A stretch of 47,926 bases of DNA from Muribaculaceae bacterium. GTDB lineage: Bacteria; Bacteroidota; Bacteroidia; Bacteroidales; Muribaculaceae. This document shows positions 1-8,577 of the stretch, in pieces (positions within the stretch are counted from its first letter, which is position 1; each line of letters starts with the position of its first letter). Below the pieces are notes generated by a model. It saw nothing but the letters and a program-made list of their open reading frames with translations, was not told the DNA's origin and did no database searches. The stretch spans positions 1 through 47,926 of the forward strand of contig JAFLTN010000003.1 in NCBI GenBank assembly GCA_022510445.1. The letters run 5' to 3'. A program made the position numbers and the translations under genes.

Positions 1-46
1 ACACTAATCGGCCATACAGTCTTGGGAAAACCCCAAGATCTGTGTG

Positions 47-78
47 CAAAATTAGAAAAAATCCTTTAATCTGCCAAA
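47..78 (-). promoter_or_regulatory. Putative promoter for a gene beyond the left edge
   Basis: Read on the minus strand, TTTG (78-75) lies 20 nt before TAATTTTG (54-47), matching the Bacteroidetes -33/-7 pattern. Transcription would start near 40 and leave the window leftwards. The -33 element lies in the T-tract of the rpsP terminator. The region is AT-rich, so a chance match is possible. Confidence 0.4.
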
Positions 79-100
79 AAGTCCGGGAATTTCTTCCCGG
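76..100 (-). terminator. Intrinsic terminator of rpsP
   Basis: A perfect 7-bp stem (83-89 with 94-100, CCGGGAA/TTCCCGG) has a 4-nt loop and is followed on the minus strand by a run of five T. It lies 8 nt after the rpsP stop codon. Confidence 0.8.
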
Positions 101-107
101 GAATAAA

Positions 108-656
108 TTATTCAGCAGCTGCCTCTTCAGCGGGGGCGTTTGCTTCAGTTTCAGCTTCAAGAGCTGACTTGGCTGCAGCTTCTTCAGCGGCGAGCTTTTC
201 AGCTTTTTTCTTTGCCACTGCTTCGCCTTTCAGGCGATTTTTCTCAACTTCAGCTGCCAAACGGTTTTTAGCTTCTTCAGCTTTTTTAGCATCGTTTTTA
301 GCCTGAGCTGCCTTAACTTGTTTTTCGCGTGCATCTTTCCAGACATTGAAGCGTAATTTTGCTTCTTCTTCTGTGAAAGCACCTTTCTTAACGCCAACAC
401 GGAGATGCTTCATGAGCAGAACACCTTCATGAGAAAGGATTGAACGAACTGTGTCGGTCGGTTGGGCACCAACCTCTACCCAATACAAGGCACGGTCAAA
501 GTCTAAACTTATTGTAGCAGGATTAGTGTTCGGATTGTAAGAACCTATCCTTTCAATAAATTTACCATCACGTGGTGCCCTGCTATCGGCGACTACAATT
601 GGATAGAAAGCGTAGCCTTTACGGCCATGACGCTGCAATCTGATTCTTGTTGCCAT
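108..656 (-). CDS. rpsP: 30S ribosomal protein bS16
   Basis: This is a component of the small ribosomal subunit. The first 85 or so residues of 182 are a recognisable bS16 core, beginning [18 protein letters not shown] and containing [11 protein letters not shown]. From about residue 95 onward there is a tail very rich in Ala, Lys and Glu, predicted to be helical. The classical bacterial protein is only 80-90 residues, but long tails are usual in Bacteroidetes. The gene is monocistronic here, with its own promoter and terminator, and is not beside rimM or trmD. The ATG start fits the conserved MATRI N-terminus. Confidence 0.95.
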   Translation of the reverse strand: MATRIRLQRHGRKGYAFYPIVVADSRAPRDGKFIERIGSYNPNTNPATISLDFDRALYWVEVGAQPTDTVRSILSHEGVLLMKHLRVGVKKGAFTEEEAKLRFNVWKDAREKQVKAAQAKNDAKKAEEAKNRLAAEVEKNRLKGEAVAKKKAEKLAAEEAAAKSALEAETEANAPAEEAAAE

Positions 657-728
657 AAACTTGCCGGTTTATTGTTTTGGTTTTATTAGTTATTTAAATC
701 GCTGAAAGCTTTTTGCCTTTAGCGGATG

Positions 729-759
729 CAAAGTTAACTTTTTTCTTTCTTCTGTGCAA
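729..759 (-). promoter_or_regulatory. Promoter of rpsP
   Basis: On the minus strand TTG (759-757) is followed after 20 nt by TAACTTTG (736-729), an excellent match to the Bacteroidetes housekeeping promoter. The start would fall near 722, giving a leader of about 65 nt before rpsP. Confidence 0.75.
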
Positions 760-881
760 CATTTATATATTGTTTATCCCTCAATAAAGACCCCAATGGT
801 CAAAATCATCCCCAAATGTAGCGTTCAGGTTTCCCGACAAAAACAGGAATAAATAATTTATTGGTAATATTAAACACAATG

Positions 882-914
882 GGTGTGTCAGTATAAAATT
901 GACTGACACACCCG
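882..914 (-). terminator. Terminator hairpin at the end of the nuo-atp operon
   Basis: A perfect 12-bp inverted repeat (882-893 with 903-914, GGGTGTGTCAGT/ACTGACACACCC) encloses a 9-nt loop. It lies 58 nt after the nuoN stop and is followed on the minus strand by a moderately T-rich stretch. Stem strength and position support a terminator, although the T-tract is weak. Confidence 0.7.
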
Positions 915-972
915 TCTTTGTCTGTTAGATATAGTTTATATTAAGATCTCATTTTTAGAAATAGGATACAAA

Positions 973-2448
973 TCAAGGAATAATCACTGAAAGAATCTTC
1001 ACGGAGTGTGCTACCGCATCATAACAATACTGATAGATGTAGGGAACAAGACCGAAGAAAATAATGCCGCCAACGCATAGCCACAAAGCGACTTTCTCGC
1101 ATTTGAAGGTTCTGATTGTGGCAACTTTAGGTTCATCATGGCTGATCCACATTGCTTTAACAACCAACAGATAGTAGTAAAGAGAGATGATGGTATTGAT
1201 CAAAGCAACAAGCACAAGCATATAAAGCGCCCATGAATTCGAAGATGTCACAGATGTGAAGATAAGAATCTTACTGAAGAAACCTGCAAAAGGCGGAATA
1301 CCTGCAAGGGAGAACATGGCAAGAGTCATGGCAAATGACAACCAGGGATTTGTTTTGTGAAGTCCGTTGTAGTCATCCATTGAAATAATTCCGGTATTCT
1401 CTTCAATAGTATTGATAACCAAGAAGGCTCCGATGTTGCTGACTACATATACAAAAATATAGAATAACATGGCGGAAAGCCCAAGTGTCTCTGAAGCCAT
1501 TACGCCGAGCATTATATAACCGGCCTGAGAGATTGAAGAGAATGCCATGAAACGTTTCATGTTTTTCTGGCGAAGAGCAAACAGATTACCTATAGTTATC
1601 GTCAGAATGATTATTCCATACATCATCCATTCCCATGCATCTGAATATACAGCTCCGAAGCATTGTGCAAAAATTACGAAAAAGGCGAATGCAGCCGCTC
1701 CCTTAGACACCACAGACAGATAAGTGGTGACAGCTGTCGGGGCTCCCTGATAAACGTCGGCAGTCCAAAGATGGAAAGGTACCAAAGAAAGTTTGAAACC
1801 TATTCCTGCAATCATGAATGCGAGAGCGACAATCAGGAGTCCGCTCATTTCACCCTGACTGATAGCTACGGCCAGATCATTGAAATATAAAGACCCGGCA
1901 GAGAAAGCATAGACAAACGATAGCCCTACCAAAAGAATTGCAGAAGAGAACACCGCTGTCATGATATATTTGATTGCGGCTTCATTGCTTTCATATTTTC
2001 TTTTATTAAAGGCTACCATTGCTGCGAGCGGAAGGGAAGCAGATTCAAGTCCGATGATAAACAACAGGAAGTGTCGGGCTGAAACCATCAGATACATTCC
2101 GAATATAGTGACGAGGAGCAATTCATAAAATTCTCCTTTCCTCACTGAAGCTTCATCATTCTGAATCCATTTGGCGCTTTGAAGAAGAACCAAAAAAACG
2201 CCTACATTAAGGATGGCTTTTATTGCATTTGTTGCGGTGTCGTTTACATACATGCCACCGAAAACAGGTACGCCGGCAGCCGGGATTATCCATATTGCGA
2301 TCGTTCCAAGTGCAAAAAGGATGGCAGTGAAGGGTGTAAGTATTTTTTTACCTTTTTCTCCTGAGAAAGTATCAAACAGGAACACCAGCATAAAGATCCC
2401 AAGCACGATCATCTCGGGAATCATATGTCCGAATTGAGAATAAGTCAT
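973..2448 (-). CDS. nuoN: NADH-quinone oxidoreductase (complex I) subunit N
   Basis: This is one of the three antiporter-like proton-pumping subunits in the membrane arm of complex I. The 491-residue protein is almost wholly hydrophobic with about 14 membrane segments. The two charged residues needed for pumping are present: Glu135 in GLESASLPLAAM and Lys219 in GIGFKLSLVPFHLW. It is the last gene of the nuo-atp cluster, 37 nt after nuoM, and is followed by the strong hairpin at 882-914. Confidence 0.96.
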   Translation of the reverse strand: MTYSQFGHMIPEMIVLGIFMLVFLFDTFSGEKGKKILTPFTAILFALGTIAIWIIPAAGVPVFGGMYVNDTATNAIKAILNVGVFLVLLQSAKWIQNDEASVRKGEFYELLLVTIFGMYLMVSARHFLLFIIGLESASLPLAAMVAFNKRKYESNEAAIKYIMTAVFSSAILLVGLSFVYAFSAGSLYFNDLAVAISQGEMSGLLIVALAFMIAGIGFKLSLVPFHLWTADVYQGAPTAVTTYLSVVSKGAAAFAFFVIFAQCFGAVYSDAWEWMMYGIIILTITIGNLFALRQKNMKRFMAFSSISQAGYIMLGVMASETLGLSAMLFYIFVYVVSNIGAFLVINTIEENTGIISMDDYNGLHKTNPWLSFAMTLAMFSLAGIPPFAGFFSKILIFTSVTSSNSWALYMLVLVALINTIISLYYYLLVVKAMWISHDEPKVATIRTFKCEKVALWLCVGGIIFFGLVPYIYQYCYDAVAHSVKILSVIIP

Positions 2449-2485
2449 TTTAAAAACGCTTGTTATGTATTGTCAAAACATTGCC

Positions 2486-4003
2486 TTAGATAACTCCCCC
2501 TTGAATAGCTGCAATGATGGGGGCAAAACTATGTTGGATAGCTTCATTTATCCAGTTGGGGAAACAACCGATTCCTGCTATGCACAGTATTAAGGTAACT
2601 GTGGAGAGCCTTTCAAACCAGGTGGCATCAGTAAGAGAGAGATGATGATCATCCTGAACCGGACCCAATAAGAGTTTTCCAACAACTCTCAAGATGTAAA
2701 CAGCGGTTATTACGATTGCAGTTGTTGCAGCAATAACGAATATTCTGTGGAATACATCAGCATCCTGGAAAGATCCTACAAAGATTGTCATCTCAGCCAC
2801 GAAACCGGAAAGTCCGGGCAGCCCTAAAGAAGCGAAACCGGCAATCATGTAGCAGACACCGAGATAAGGCATAATTTTCATCAGTCCACCCATCTGTCGG
2901 ATATCACGAGTGTGAGTGCGGCCGTAGATCATACCGATCAAAGCAAAGAAGAGGGCAGTCATAAGACCGTGTGAGAGCATCTGCATGATGGCTCCCGTCA
3001 TTGCTGTGGTGTTAAGCATAAGGATTGCAAACAACACCATTCCGCAGTGAGAAACCGATGAATAAGCATTGATATATTTGAGGTCGGTCTGGACGCATGC
3101 AGAGAAAGCACCGTAGACAATACTTACACCGGTCAGAATAATGAAGATCCATGCAAGCTGGTTGGCAGCCTGAGGCAAAAGGAAAATTGCAATACGGAAA
3201 CAACCATATCCTCCAAGCTTCATAAGCACGCCGGCATGAAGCATTGACACTGCCGTCGGTGCGCTGGCGTGACCGTCAGGACTCCAAGTATGGAACGGGA
3301 ACATAGCTCCGAGTACTCCGAATCCTACAAATGTAAAACAGAATAGCATATACTGCCAGTCAGCATCTATGGCTGCATTGTGTGAAATCTCAAGAATGTT
3401 CCAGGTTAAGACTCCACCCTGGGGCGCACTGTGCCAATAAATTCCGAGAAGACCGAGCATCAGGAATGCTGATCCACCCATGAGCATAAGAGTCAGCTTC
3501 ATGGCTGAGTATTCCTTACGCCCTGTACCCCAAACACCGATAAGAAGATACATCGGAATCAAGGCAACCTCATAGAACATAAACATTGTAAAAATGTCAA
3601 TGGAGATAAAGAATCCGAATACACCGGTGCTCAGAAGAGCATACCAGAGGAAGAAATTCTTAGGGAGCGGATTAATTTTCCATGATGCGAAGGTGCCGGC
3701 AAAAACAATGATTGCAGATAATAATATCATCAGCACAGAGATACCGTCAACTCCGACAGCCAGATGAATGTTGAGTGGAGCATACCACATCCAGCTTCCT
3801 GTAAAGAGCATCTCATCTGTAACACCCATTTCCCTCAGACGAAGAAAATCGCAGCAAAGCCAAATAGCAAGTCCGAGAAGCACGGTAGAACAAATCACCA
3901 TTACAGTCCGGATAGCATTCATGCTGCTGTTGCGGCATAACCCGAGACCTGCCATCATGGCGATCGGGATCACGACAAACCAGATTAATATATTTTCAAA
4001 CAT
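2486..4003 (-). CDS. nuoM: NADH-quinone oxidoreductase (complex I) subunit M, variant lacking the TM7 lysine
   Basis: This antiporter-like membrane subunit of complex I has 505 residues and about 14 membrane segments. The conserved Glu145 is present in FMFYEVALIPMYLLIG, and Lys262 in GVLMKLGGYG. The signature region reads GFGVLGAMFPFHTW; aligned by eye with E. coli NuoM (AFAVKMPMVPLHGW), the essential lysine (Lys234 in E. coli) is Leu231 here. NuoL and NuoN in the same operon keep their equivalent lysines. The nearby SPDGHASAPTAVSMLHAG may mark a NuoM subfamily in which this change is normal. The gene lies between nuoL and nuoN. Confidence 0.95.
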   Translation of the reverse strand: MFENILIWFVVIPIAMMAGLGLCRNSSMNAIRTVMVICSTVLLGLAIWLCCDFLRLREMGVTDEMLFTGSWMWYAPLNIHLAVGVDGISVLMILLSAIIVFAGTFASWKINPLPKNFFLWYALLSTGVFGFFISIDIFTMFMFYEVALIPMYLLIGVWGTGRKEYSAMKLTLMLMGGSAFLMLGLLGIYWHSAPQGGVLTWNILEISHNAAIDADWQYMLFCFTFVGFGVLGAMFPFHTWSPDGHASAPTAVSMLHAGVLMKLGGYGCFRIAIFLLPQAANQLAWIFIILTGVSIVYGAFSACVQTDLKYINAYSSVSHCGMVLFAILMLNTTAMTGAIMQMLSHGLMTALFFALIGMIYGRTHTRDIRQMGGLMKIMPYLGVCYMIAGFASLGLPGLSGFVAEMTIFVGSFQDADVFHRIFVIAATTAIVITAVYILRVVGKLLLGPVQDDHHLSLTDATWFERLSTVTLILCIAGIGCFPNWINEAIQHSFAPIIAAIQGGVI

Positions 4004-4040
4004 GATGTTAAGCTAATTTTTCTTTACTAATGATAAAAAG

Positions 4041-5984
4041 TTAAATGAGACACAGCCAGGTAATTGCGGCAAGTATGATAGCTCCTGTGATATACCAGCC
4101 AACGTAAGACTGAACTTCTCCGGACTGCATTCCTCTGATTGAGTAAGATACTTTCTGAGTTACTTTGGCAAACATATCCATTGTGGCATCAATCACATGA
4201 CGGTCGAACCAGGCTATACTCTTACAGATAATATTGAAAATAATATTATGTGTGATAAACATATATATTTCATCCCAATAGAATCTGCGGTTAGCTGCAG
4301 TCCAGAGAGCAGGACAAGCGTTCTTGAATTTTTCCGGGAGATTGTTCTTCTTCATATACATCAGGGCTGCCAGAGCGATACCTGCAACTGCTACAATAAG
4401 ACTTGTGCATGCCACCGGAGCTTCTATATGGATATGGTAAGGTTCTCCGTTCCAGGTTACAAATTCGCCGAAGGGTATCCAGCCGGCACATATTGAAACG
4501 CCTGCAAGCAATATCAGTGGCACTGACATTTGCCATGGTGCATCGTGTGGTTTATGTTCTTTGTAATGTGGATTCTCTTCTCCCCAGAACACTACAAAGT
4601 AGAGACGGAACATATAGAATGCAGTGAGTCCGGCCACCATTGTCATCCAGGCTCCCCAGAACCAGTGACGATTGAACATAGCAGTTAGCATCTCGTCTTT
4701 TGAGAAGAATCCAGCAAACGGCCAGATACCGGCAATTGCGAGACAGCCAATCAGGAAAGTCCAGTGGGTTATCGGCATATATTTCCTCAGGCCACCCATG
4801 GAAGTGTAATTATTCGAATGGACAGCATGTATCAATGCACCGGCTCCCAGGAAGAGGAGGGCCTTGAACATGGCATGTGTGAAAAGATGGAACATACCTG
4901 CCATGTAACCGAGACCTGCATAATGAACTCCTTCGATCGGTTGGTCGTATGCACACCCAAGTGACACCATCATGAAAGCGATCTGTGAGATGGTTGAGAA
5001 TGCAAGAATTCGTTTTATATCTATCTGTGCACATGCAACGACTGCGGCATAGAAAGCTGTGATGGCGCCCACGCAACAGATGAATGTGAGGGCAGCGTCG
5101 ACTACACAATATATCGGGAACATTCTTGCCACAAGATATACACCTGCAACAACCATGGTGGCTGCATGGATAAGGGCGGAAACAGGAGTGGGACCTTCCA
5201 TTGCGTCTGGCAGCCAGATATGCAACGGCATCATTGCCGATTTACCCATACCTCCTGTGAAGATGAGAACCATCGCCCATGTCAACACAGATGCACCCAT
5301 ATAGGTGGCGCCACCGGTTGTGCCTAAAACAGCTTCCGGGTTATTTGTCAGTTCTATGAAATTGAATGTATCGGTGTAATATGAAAGTATAAGTATACCG
5401 ATCAAGAATCCAAGGTCAGCAAAACGAGTCACAATAAATGCCTTCTTTGAAGCCGAAACAGCCGACGGCAATTTATAGAAGAATCCAATAAGAAGATAGG
5501 ATGATACTCCCACAAGCTCCCAGAAAATATACATCTGGAAAATGTTGGTTGCAACTACAAGTCCAAGCATTGAGAATGTGAAAAGAGAAAGGAATGCATA
5601 ATATCTCTGGAATCCCTGTTCTCCTTCCATATACCCCCAACTGTAAAGGTGAACCATAAAAGAAATGGTTGTGATCACAATCAACATAAGGGCTGAAATA
5701 GGATCAAGAAGGAATCCTATCTTAACAACCAGACTTTGGGTAAATGCAAGCCAGGTTACATCGAAAACCTGATATTGCTGACGGACTCCGTCGATAATGA
5801 ATAACGGGTCGCCGCTGAAATAATAGGTGCAGGCCACAATATAAGCAAGCACAGCTGTGGTTCCGAGGCCACATATGCCAAGGAATCCGGCTACTTTATG
5901 CGACATTTTGACGCCCCCTATTCCAAGAATAAGGAACATGGCAATTGGAATAGCCAGGATCAAAATAGGAATAGTTACCTCCAT
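4041..5984 (-). CDS. nuoL: NADH-quinone oxidoreductase (complex I) subunit L
   Basis: This is the distal antiporter-like subunit of the complex I membrane arm, which also carries the long lateral helix at its C-terminus. It has 647 residues. Key residues are visible: Glu156 in FWELVGVSSYLLIGF, Lys248 in GGMGKSAMMPLHIWLPDA, then GPTPVSALIHAATMV. The C-terminal third (about 530-647) is consistent with the amphipathic lateral helix and final anchor. It follows nuoK after 3 nt, so translation is probably coupled. Confidence 0.97.
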   Translation of the reverse strand: MEVTIPILILAIPIAMFLILGIGGVKMSHKVAGFLGICGLGTTAVLAYIVACTYYFSGDPLFIIDGVRQQYQVFDVTWLAFTQSLVVKIGFLLDPISALMLIVITTISFMVHLYSWGYMEGEQGFQRYYAFLSLFTFSMLGLVVATNIFQMYIFWELVGVSSYLLIGFFYKLPSAVSASKKAFIVTRFADLGFLIGILILSYYTDTFNFIELTNNPEAVLGTTGGATYMGASVLTWAMVLIFTGGMGKSAMMPLHIWLPDAMEGPTPVSALIHAATMVVAGVYLVARMFPIYCVVDAALTFICCVGAITAFYAAVVACAQIDIKRILAFSTISQIAFMMVSLGCAYDQPIEGVHYAGLGYMAGMFHLFTHAMFKALLFLGAGALIHAVHSNNYTSMGGLRKYMPITHWTFLIGCLAIAGIWPFAGFFSKDEMLTAMFNRHWFWGAWMTMVAGLTAFYMFRLYFVVFWGEENPHYKEHKPHDAPWQMSVPLILLAGVSICAGWIPFGEFVTWNGEPYHIHIEAPVACTSLIVAVAGIALAALMYMKKNNLPEKFKNACPALWTAANRRFYWDEIYMFITHNIIFNIICKSIAWFDRHVIDATMDMFAKVTQKVSYSIRGMQSGEVQSYVGWYITGAIILAAITWLCLI

Positions 5985-5987
5985 ATC

Positions 5988-6305
5988 TTAGAACTTCATT
6001 TGTTTTACTTCATTGATATCAGTGCTGCCTACAGCACGATATATATTGATTATTATTGCAATTGCAACCGCAGTTTCCGCTGCAGCCAAAGCCACGGCAA
6101 AAAGTGTGAAAACCATGCCTTCCATAGAACCCGGAAAAAGATAACGGTTGAAGATCACAAAATTGAGATCGGCAGAATTGAGCATAAGCTCAAGCGAAAT
6201 AAGAATTGCAATAAGGTTTTTACGGGTCATGAACCCATAGATGCCGCACACGAGCATAATAACGCTCGGCACCAGATACCATAACATGCTTAAATCCATA
6301 TCCAT
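5988..6305 (-). CDS. nuoK: NADH-quinone oxidoreductase (complex I) subunit K
   Basis: This small membrane subunit (105 residues, three membrane segments) forms part of the proton path next to NuoJ and NuoN. Two buried glutamates are visible: Glu39 in LISLELMLNSADLNFV and Glu77 in ALAAAETAVAIAI, matching E. coli Glu36 and Glu72. It begins directly after the nuoJ stop codon and ends 3 nt before nuoL. Confidence 0.96.
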   Translation of the reverse strand: MDMDLSMLWYLVPSVIMLVCGIYGFMTRKNLIAILISLELMLNSADLNFVIFNRYLFPGSMEGMVFTLFAVALAAAETAVAIAIIINIYRAVGSTDINEVKQMKF

Positions 6306-6833
6306 TTAATCTTTACGAGCGATAGTCACACCGCCGATTATACATGCTAAGAGAAGAACACTGATTGCCTCAAAGGGAAGCAAATATTGAAATTTTTCTC
6401 CTCCTGTGAAAGCGATACCAATATCGTGCATGGTAATTTGATTGCCGGCCTCCAGACATTGCATTAATGAAGCTCCATGAAGCAACGGCATATAGAATAT
6501 TGCAAAAAGAAGTACAACAGCAGATGCCACTGAAACTAAAATGCCCCAAAGCTTCCTATGTGAAAACAATGCTGAGTCCTTTTCATTTGGCTTATTGGTA
6601 AGGAGAATGGCAAAAACGAAAAGCACCATTATACCACCGGCATAGACAGCTATCTGGACCGCACCCAGGAACTGGTATCCCATCTGAAAATAGAATACAG
6701 CTGTTCCCAGTAGCACGAAAAGCAGATAGGTGGCTGCCCTCAGTATTTTTTTTGACGTGACCGCCTTTATGGAGAAAACCACCAAGGCAATCGCAATCAC
6801 AAAATAAACAATTATATTACCTACGGAATCCAT
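6306..6833 (-). CDS. nuoJ: NADH-quinone oxidoreductase (complex I) subunit J
   Basis: This membrane subunit has 175 residues and five predicted membrane segments. The family pattern is clear in AATYLLFVLLGTAVFYFQMG and in the glycine-rich AVYAGGIMVLFVFAILL of the third helix, which contains the pi-bulge linked to conformational coupling. It lies 71 nt after nuoI and directly abuts nuoK. Confidence 0.95.
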   Translation of the reverse strand: MDSVGNIIVYFVIAIALVVFSIKAVTSKKILRAATYLLFVLLGTAVFYFQMGYQFLGAVQIAVYAGGIMVLFVFAILLTNKPNEKDSALFSHRKLWGILVSVASAVVLLFAIFYMPLLHGASLMQCLEAGNQITMHDIGIAFTGGEKFQYLLPFEAISVLLLACIIGGVTIARKD

Positions 6834-6904
6834 TTGTTTGTTAGTAGTTGAAAGTTTAAATTTAAATTTGAATCTGATGCTGTGCTTTTAAGTTATAAGA
6901 AAAA

Positions 6905-7606
6905 TTATTCTTTGTCAGCTTTCGTTTCACCAGATACATTTTGAGTTTCTGAAACTTCTTTATCCGGGGGATTTCCCTCTTTTGGATTTTCAGGGGCCGG
7001 TTCCTTTACAGCCTCCTGATTTTCCTGAGCTTTGGCCGCAGCCTCTTTCTCAGCTTTTATCTTAGCGGCTTTTGCAAGAGCTTCAGCCTTTATCTTAGCA
7101 AGTTTCTCAGGATCAATGGCAGGTTTAGGGGCAGGCGCCGGTGTGTCATCCTTTGGTTCCGGCTTATAATTAAGTTGTTTCATTAAAGAATTACGAGTGA
7201 ATGTGGCCTGCTCAAAATCATTTGAGAATTCAAGTGCATCCTGGGGACAAGTCGTGACACACAACATACAGAATGTACAGCTTCCCAAGTCATATAAATA
7301 TTTGTCGAGCTTCCTTTTCTTTTTCCCGTCAGGAAGGTCAACCATTTTAGTCGTGAGTTGGATAGTGCCATTAGGACAGTTCATCTGGCATATGCCGCAT
7401 CCTATGCAACGATGGCGCCCCTCTTTATCATAGATAAGGGTTAATTCTGCACGGAATCGGTCAGCAATTTGTAAAGTTGCCCTGTTTTCGGGATATTGTT
7501 CAGTGATTTTCGGAGTGACGAGTTCCTTGCCTGTGACCACCATACCGTCAACAAGGCTTTTTATTCCCTTAGCCGCTTCCGAAAAATATTCCTTAATACT
7601 TCCCAT
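6905..7606 (-). CDS. nuoI: NADH-quinone oxidoreductase (complex I) subunit I, ferredoxin-type, with long C-terminal tail
   Basis: This peripheral subunit carries the two [4Fe-4S] clusters (N6a, N6b) that relay electrons to NuoB. Both motifs are intact: Cys67, 70, 73 and 77 (CIGCGICQMNC) and Cys110, 113, 116 and 120 (CTFCMLCVTTC). NuoI is normally 160-180 residues, but this one has 233. The extra 85 or so residues form a low-complexity tail rich in Lys, Ala, Glu and Pro. The gene is 29 nt after atpG, so it restarts the nuo set after the inserted atp genes. Confidence 0.95.
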   Translation of the reverse strand: MGSIKEYFSEAAKGIKSLVDGMVVTGKELVTPKITEQYPENRATLQIADRFRAELTLIYDKEGRHRCIGCGICQMNCPNGTIQLTTKMVDLPDGKKKRKLDKYLYDLGSCTFCMLCVTTCPQDALEFSNDFEQATFTRNSLMKQLNYKPEPKDDTPAPAPKPAIDPEKLAKIKAEALAKAAKIKAEKEAAAKAQENQEAVKEPAPENPKEGNPPDKEVSETQNVSGETKADKE

Positions 7607-7635
7607 TATTAATATTAAATTTATTCGTAATCTAT

Positions 7636-8529
7636 TTATCGTTCTGTCTGACCTCCAAGGATATCAAGCAATTCAGTGGTGATGGCCTGTTGCCTGAGCT
7701 TATTGTATTCCAATTGGAGTTCTTCGAGGAGTTTCTTGGCATTATCATTGGCACTTTGCATGGCCATTACTCTTGCAGCCTGTTCAGAAGCCCTGTTTTC
7801 TATTGTGATTTCTTGCATTGTTGAAAGCACAAACATAGGGAGAACTTCATTAAAGATACTGTCAGGATCCGGTTCAAAAAGATAAAATTTATTATCATCT
7901 TTTGCGGCAGACCCATCGTTTTTTTCAACATCGGGAGAGACCGGGAATAGGACAGCCACCTGAGGCCTTTGGCGGCTCATTGAAAAAAATCTCATATAAA
8001 CTGTCTCAACCAGGTCATATGTCGTGTCTTCAAATCCTTTCTGCAGGCCTTTGGTGAAATCATTAACTGTAGCACCCGCCATCTTTGAATCTATTCCTTC
8101 TTCCGGCAAATTGACTGCAATTTCCGGAATATTCAGTTTCTTTGTGGCATTTGCCATTTTCTTTCCTATTGGTATAACAGTGATTTCAACCTTATCTCCA
8201 TATTTTTCACGAAGATAAGACAGATGGGAAAGAAGATATTTAAAGATATTTATATTATATGCACCACAAAGACCGTCGTCACTGCCAAATACGACGACAG
8301 CAACCCTCTTAACCTCGCGGTTTACTATAAGGGGAGATTGGAAGTCAAGTCCTGTGGCCAACAAGTGATCCATAATGGAAGTGACCTGACTGCGAAAAGG
8401 CACAAGACGTTTTAGCTCCAGTTCATTCTTATGAACCTTTGCAGATGAAATCATCTTCATGGCGCCGGTGATTTTCTCACTCGACGACACCGAACCAATT
8501 CTAATCCTTAAAGCCTTTAGGGTAGCCAT
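7636..8529 (-). CDS. atpG: F1Fo ATP synthase gamma subunit
   Basis: This is the central rotor shaft of F1. The 297-residue protein has both diagnostic ends: N-terminal LRIRIGSVSSSEKITGAMKM and C-terminal helix ASEQAARVMAMQSANDNAK. The coiled-coil ends interact with the alpha3beta3 barrel. It is the last atp gene in this cluster, 48 nt after atpA, and nuoI follows after 29 nt. Confidence 0.96.
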   Translation of the reverse strand: MATLKALRIRIGSVSSSEKITGAMKMISSAKVHKNELELKRLVPFRSQVTSIMDHLLATGLDFQSPLIVNREVKRVAVVVFGSDDGLCGAYNINIFKYLLSHLSYLREKYGDKVEITVIPIGKKMANATKKLNIPEIAVNLPEEGIDSKMAGATVNDFTKGLQKGFEDTTYDLVETVYMRFFSMSRQRPQVAVLFPVSPDVEKNDGSAAKDDNKFYLFEPDPDSIFNEVLPMFVLSTMQEITIENRASEQAARVMAMQSANDNAKKLLEELQLEYNKLRQQAITTELLDILGGQTER

Positions 8530-8577
8530 TCAAAAAAATATTTCTGATGTTGAGGTTATTTAATTTGAAGATTAAAT

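Larger units (their letters stand above)
657..972. other. Intergenic region between nuoN and rpsP
   Basis: This 316-nt non-coding stretch holds the terminator of the nuo-atp operon (882-914) and the rpsP promoter (729-759). I see no further gene or RNA in it. Confidence 0.8.

Noticed and set aside
1..40. Similarity of ACTAATCGGCC on the plus strand to the 3' end of 23S rRNA
   Set aside because: The match is only about 11 nt, no 5S rRNA follows, and the hairpin lacks a T-tract. It was not called without the sequence to the left.
1663..1890. Plus-strand open frames within nuoN, nuoM and nuoL and many other genes
   Set aside because: They lie opposite well-supported conserved genes, have no family resemblance and read as shadow frames.
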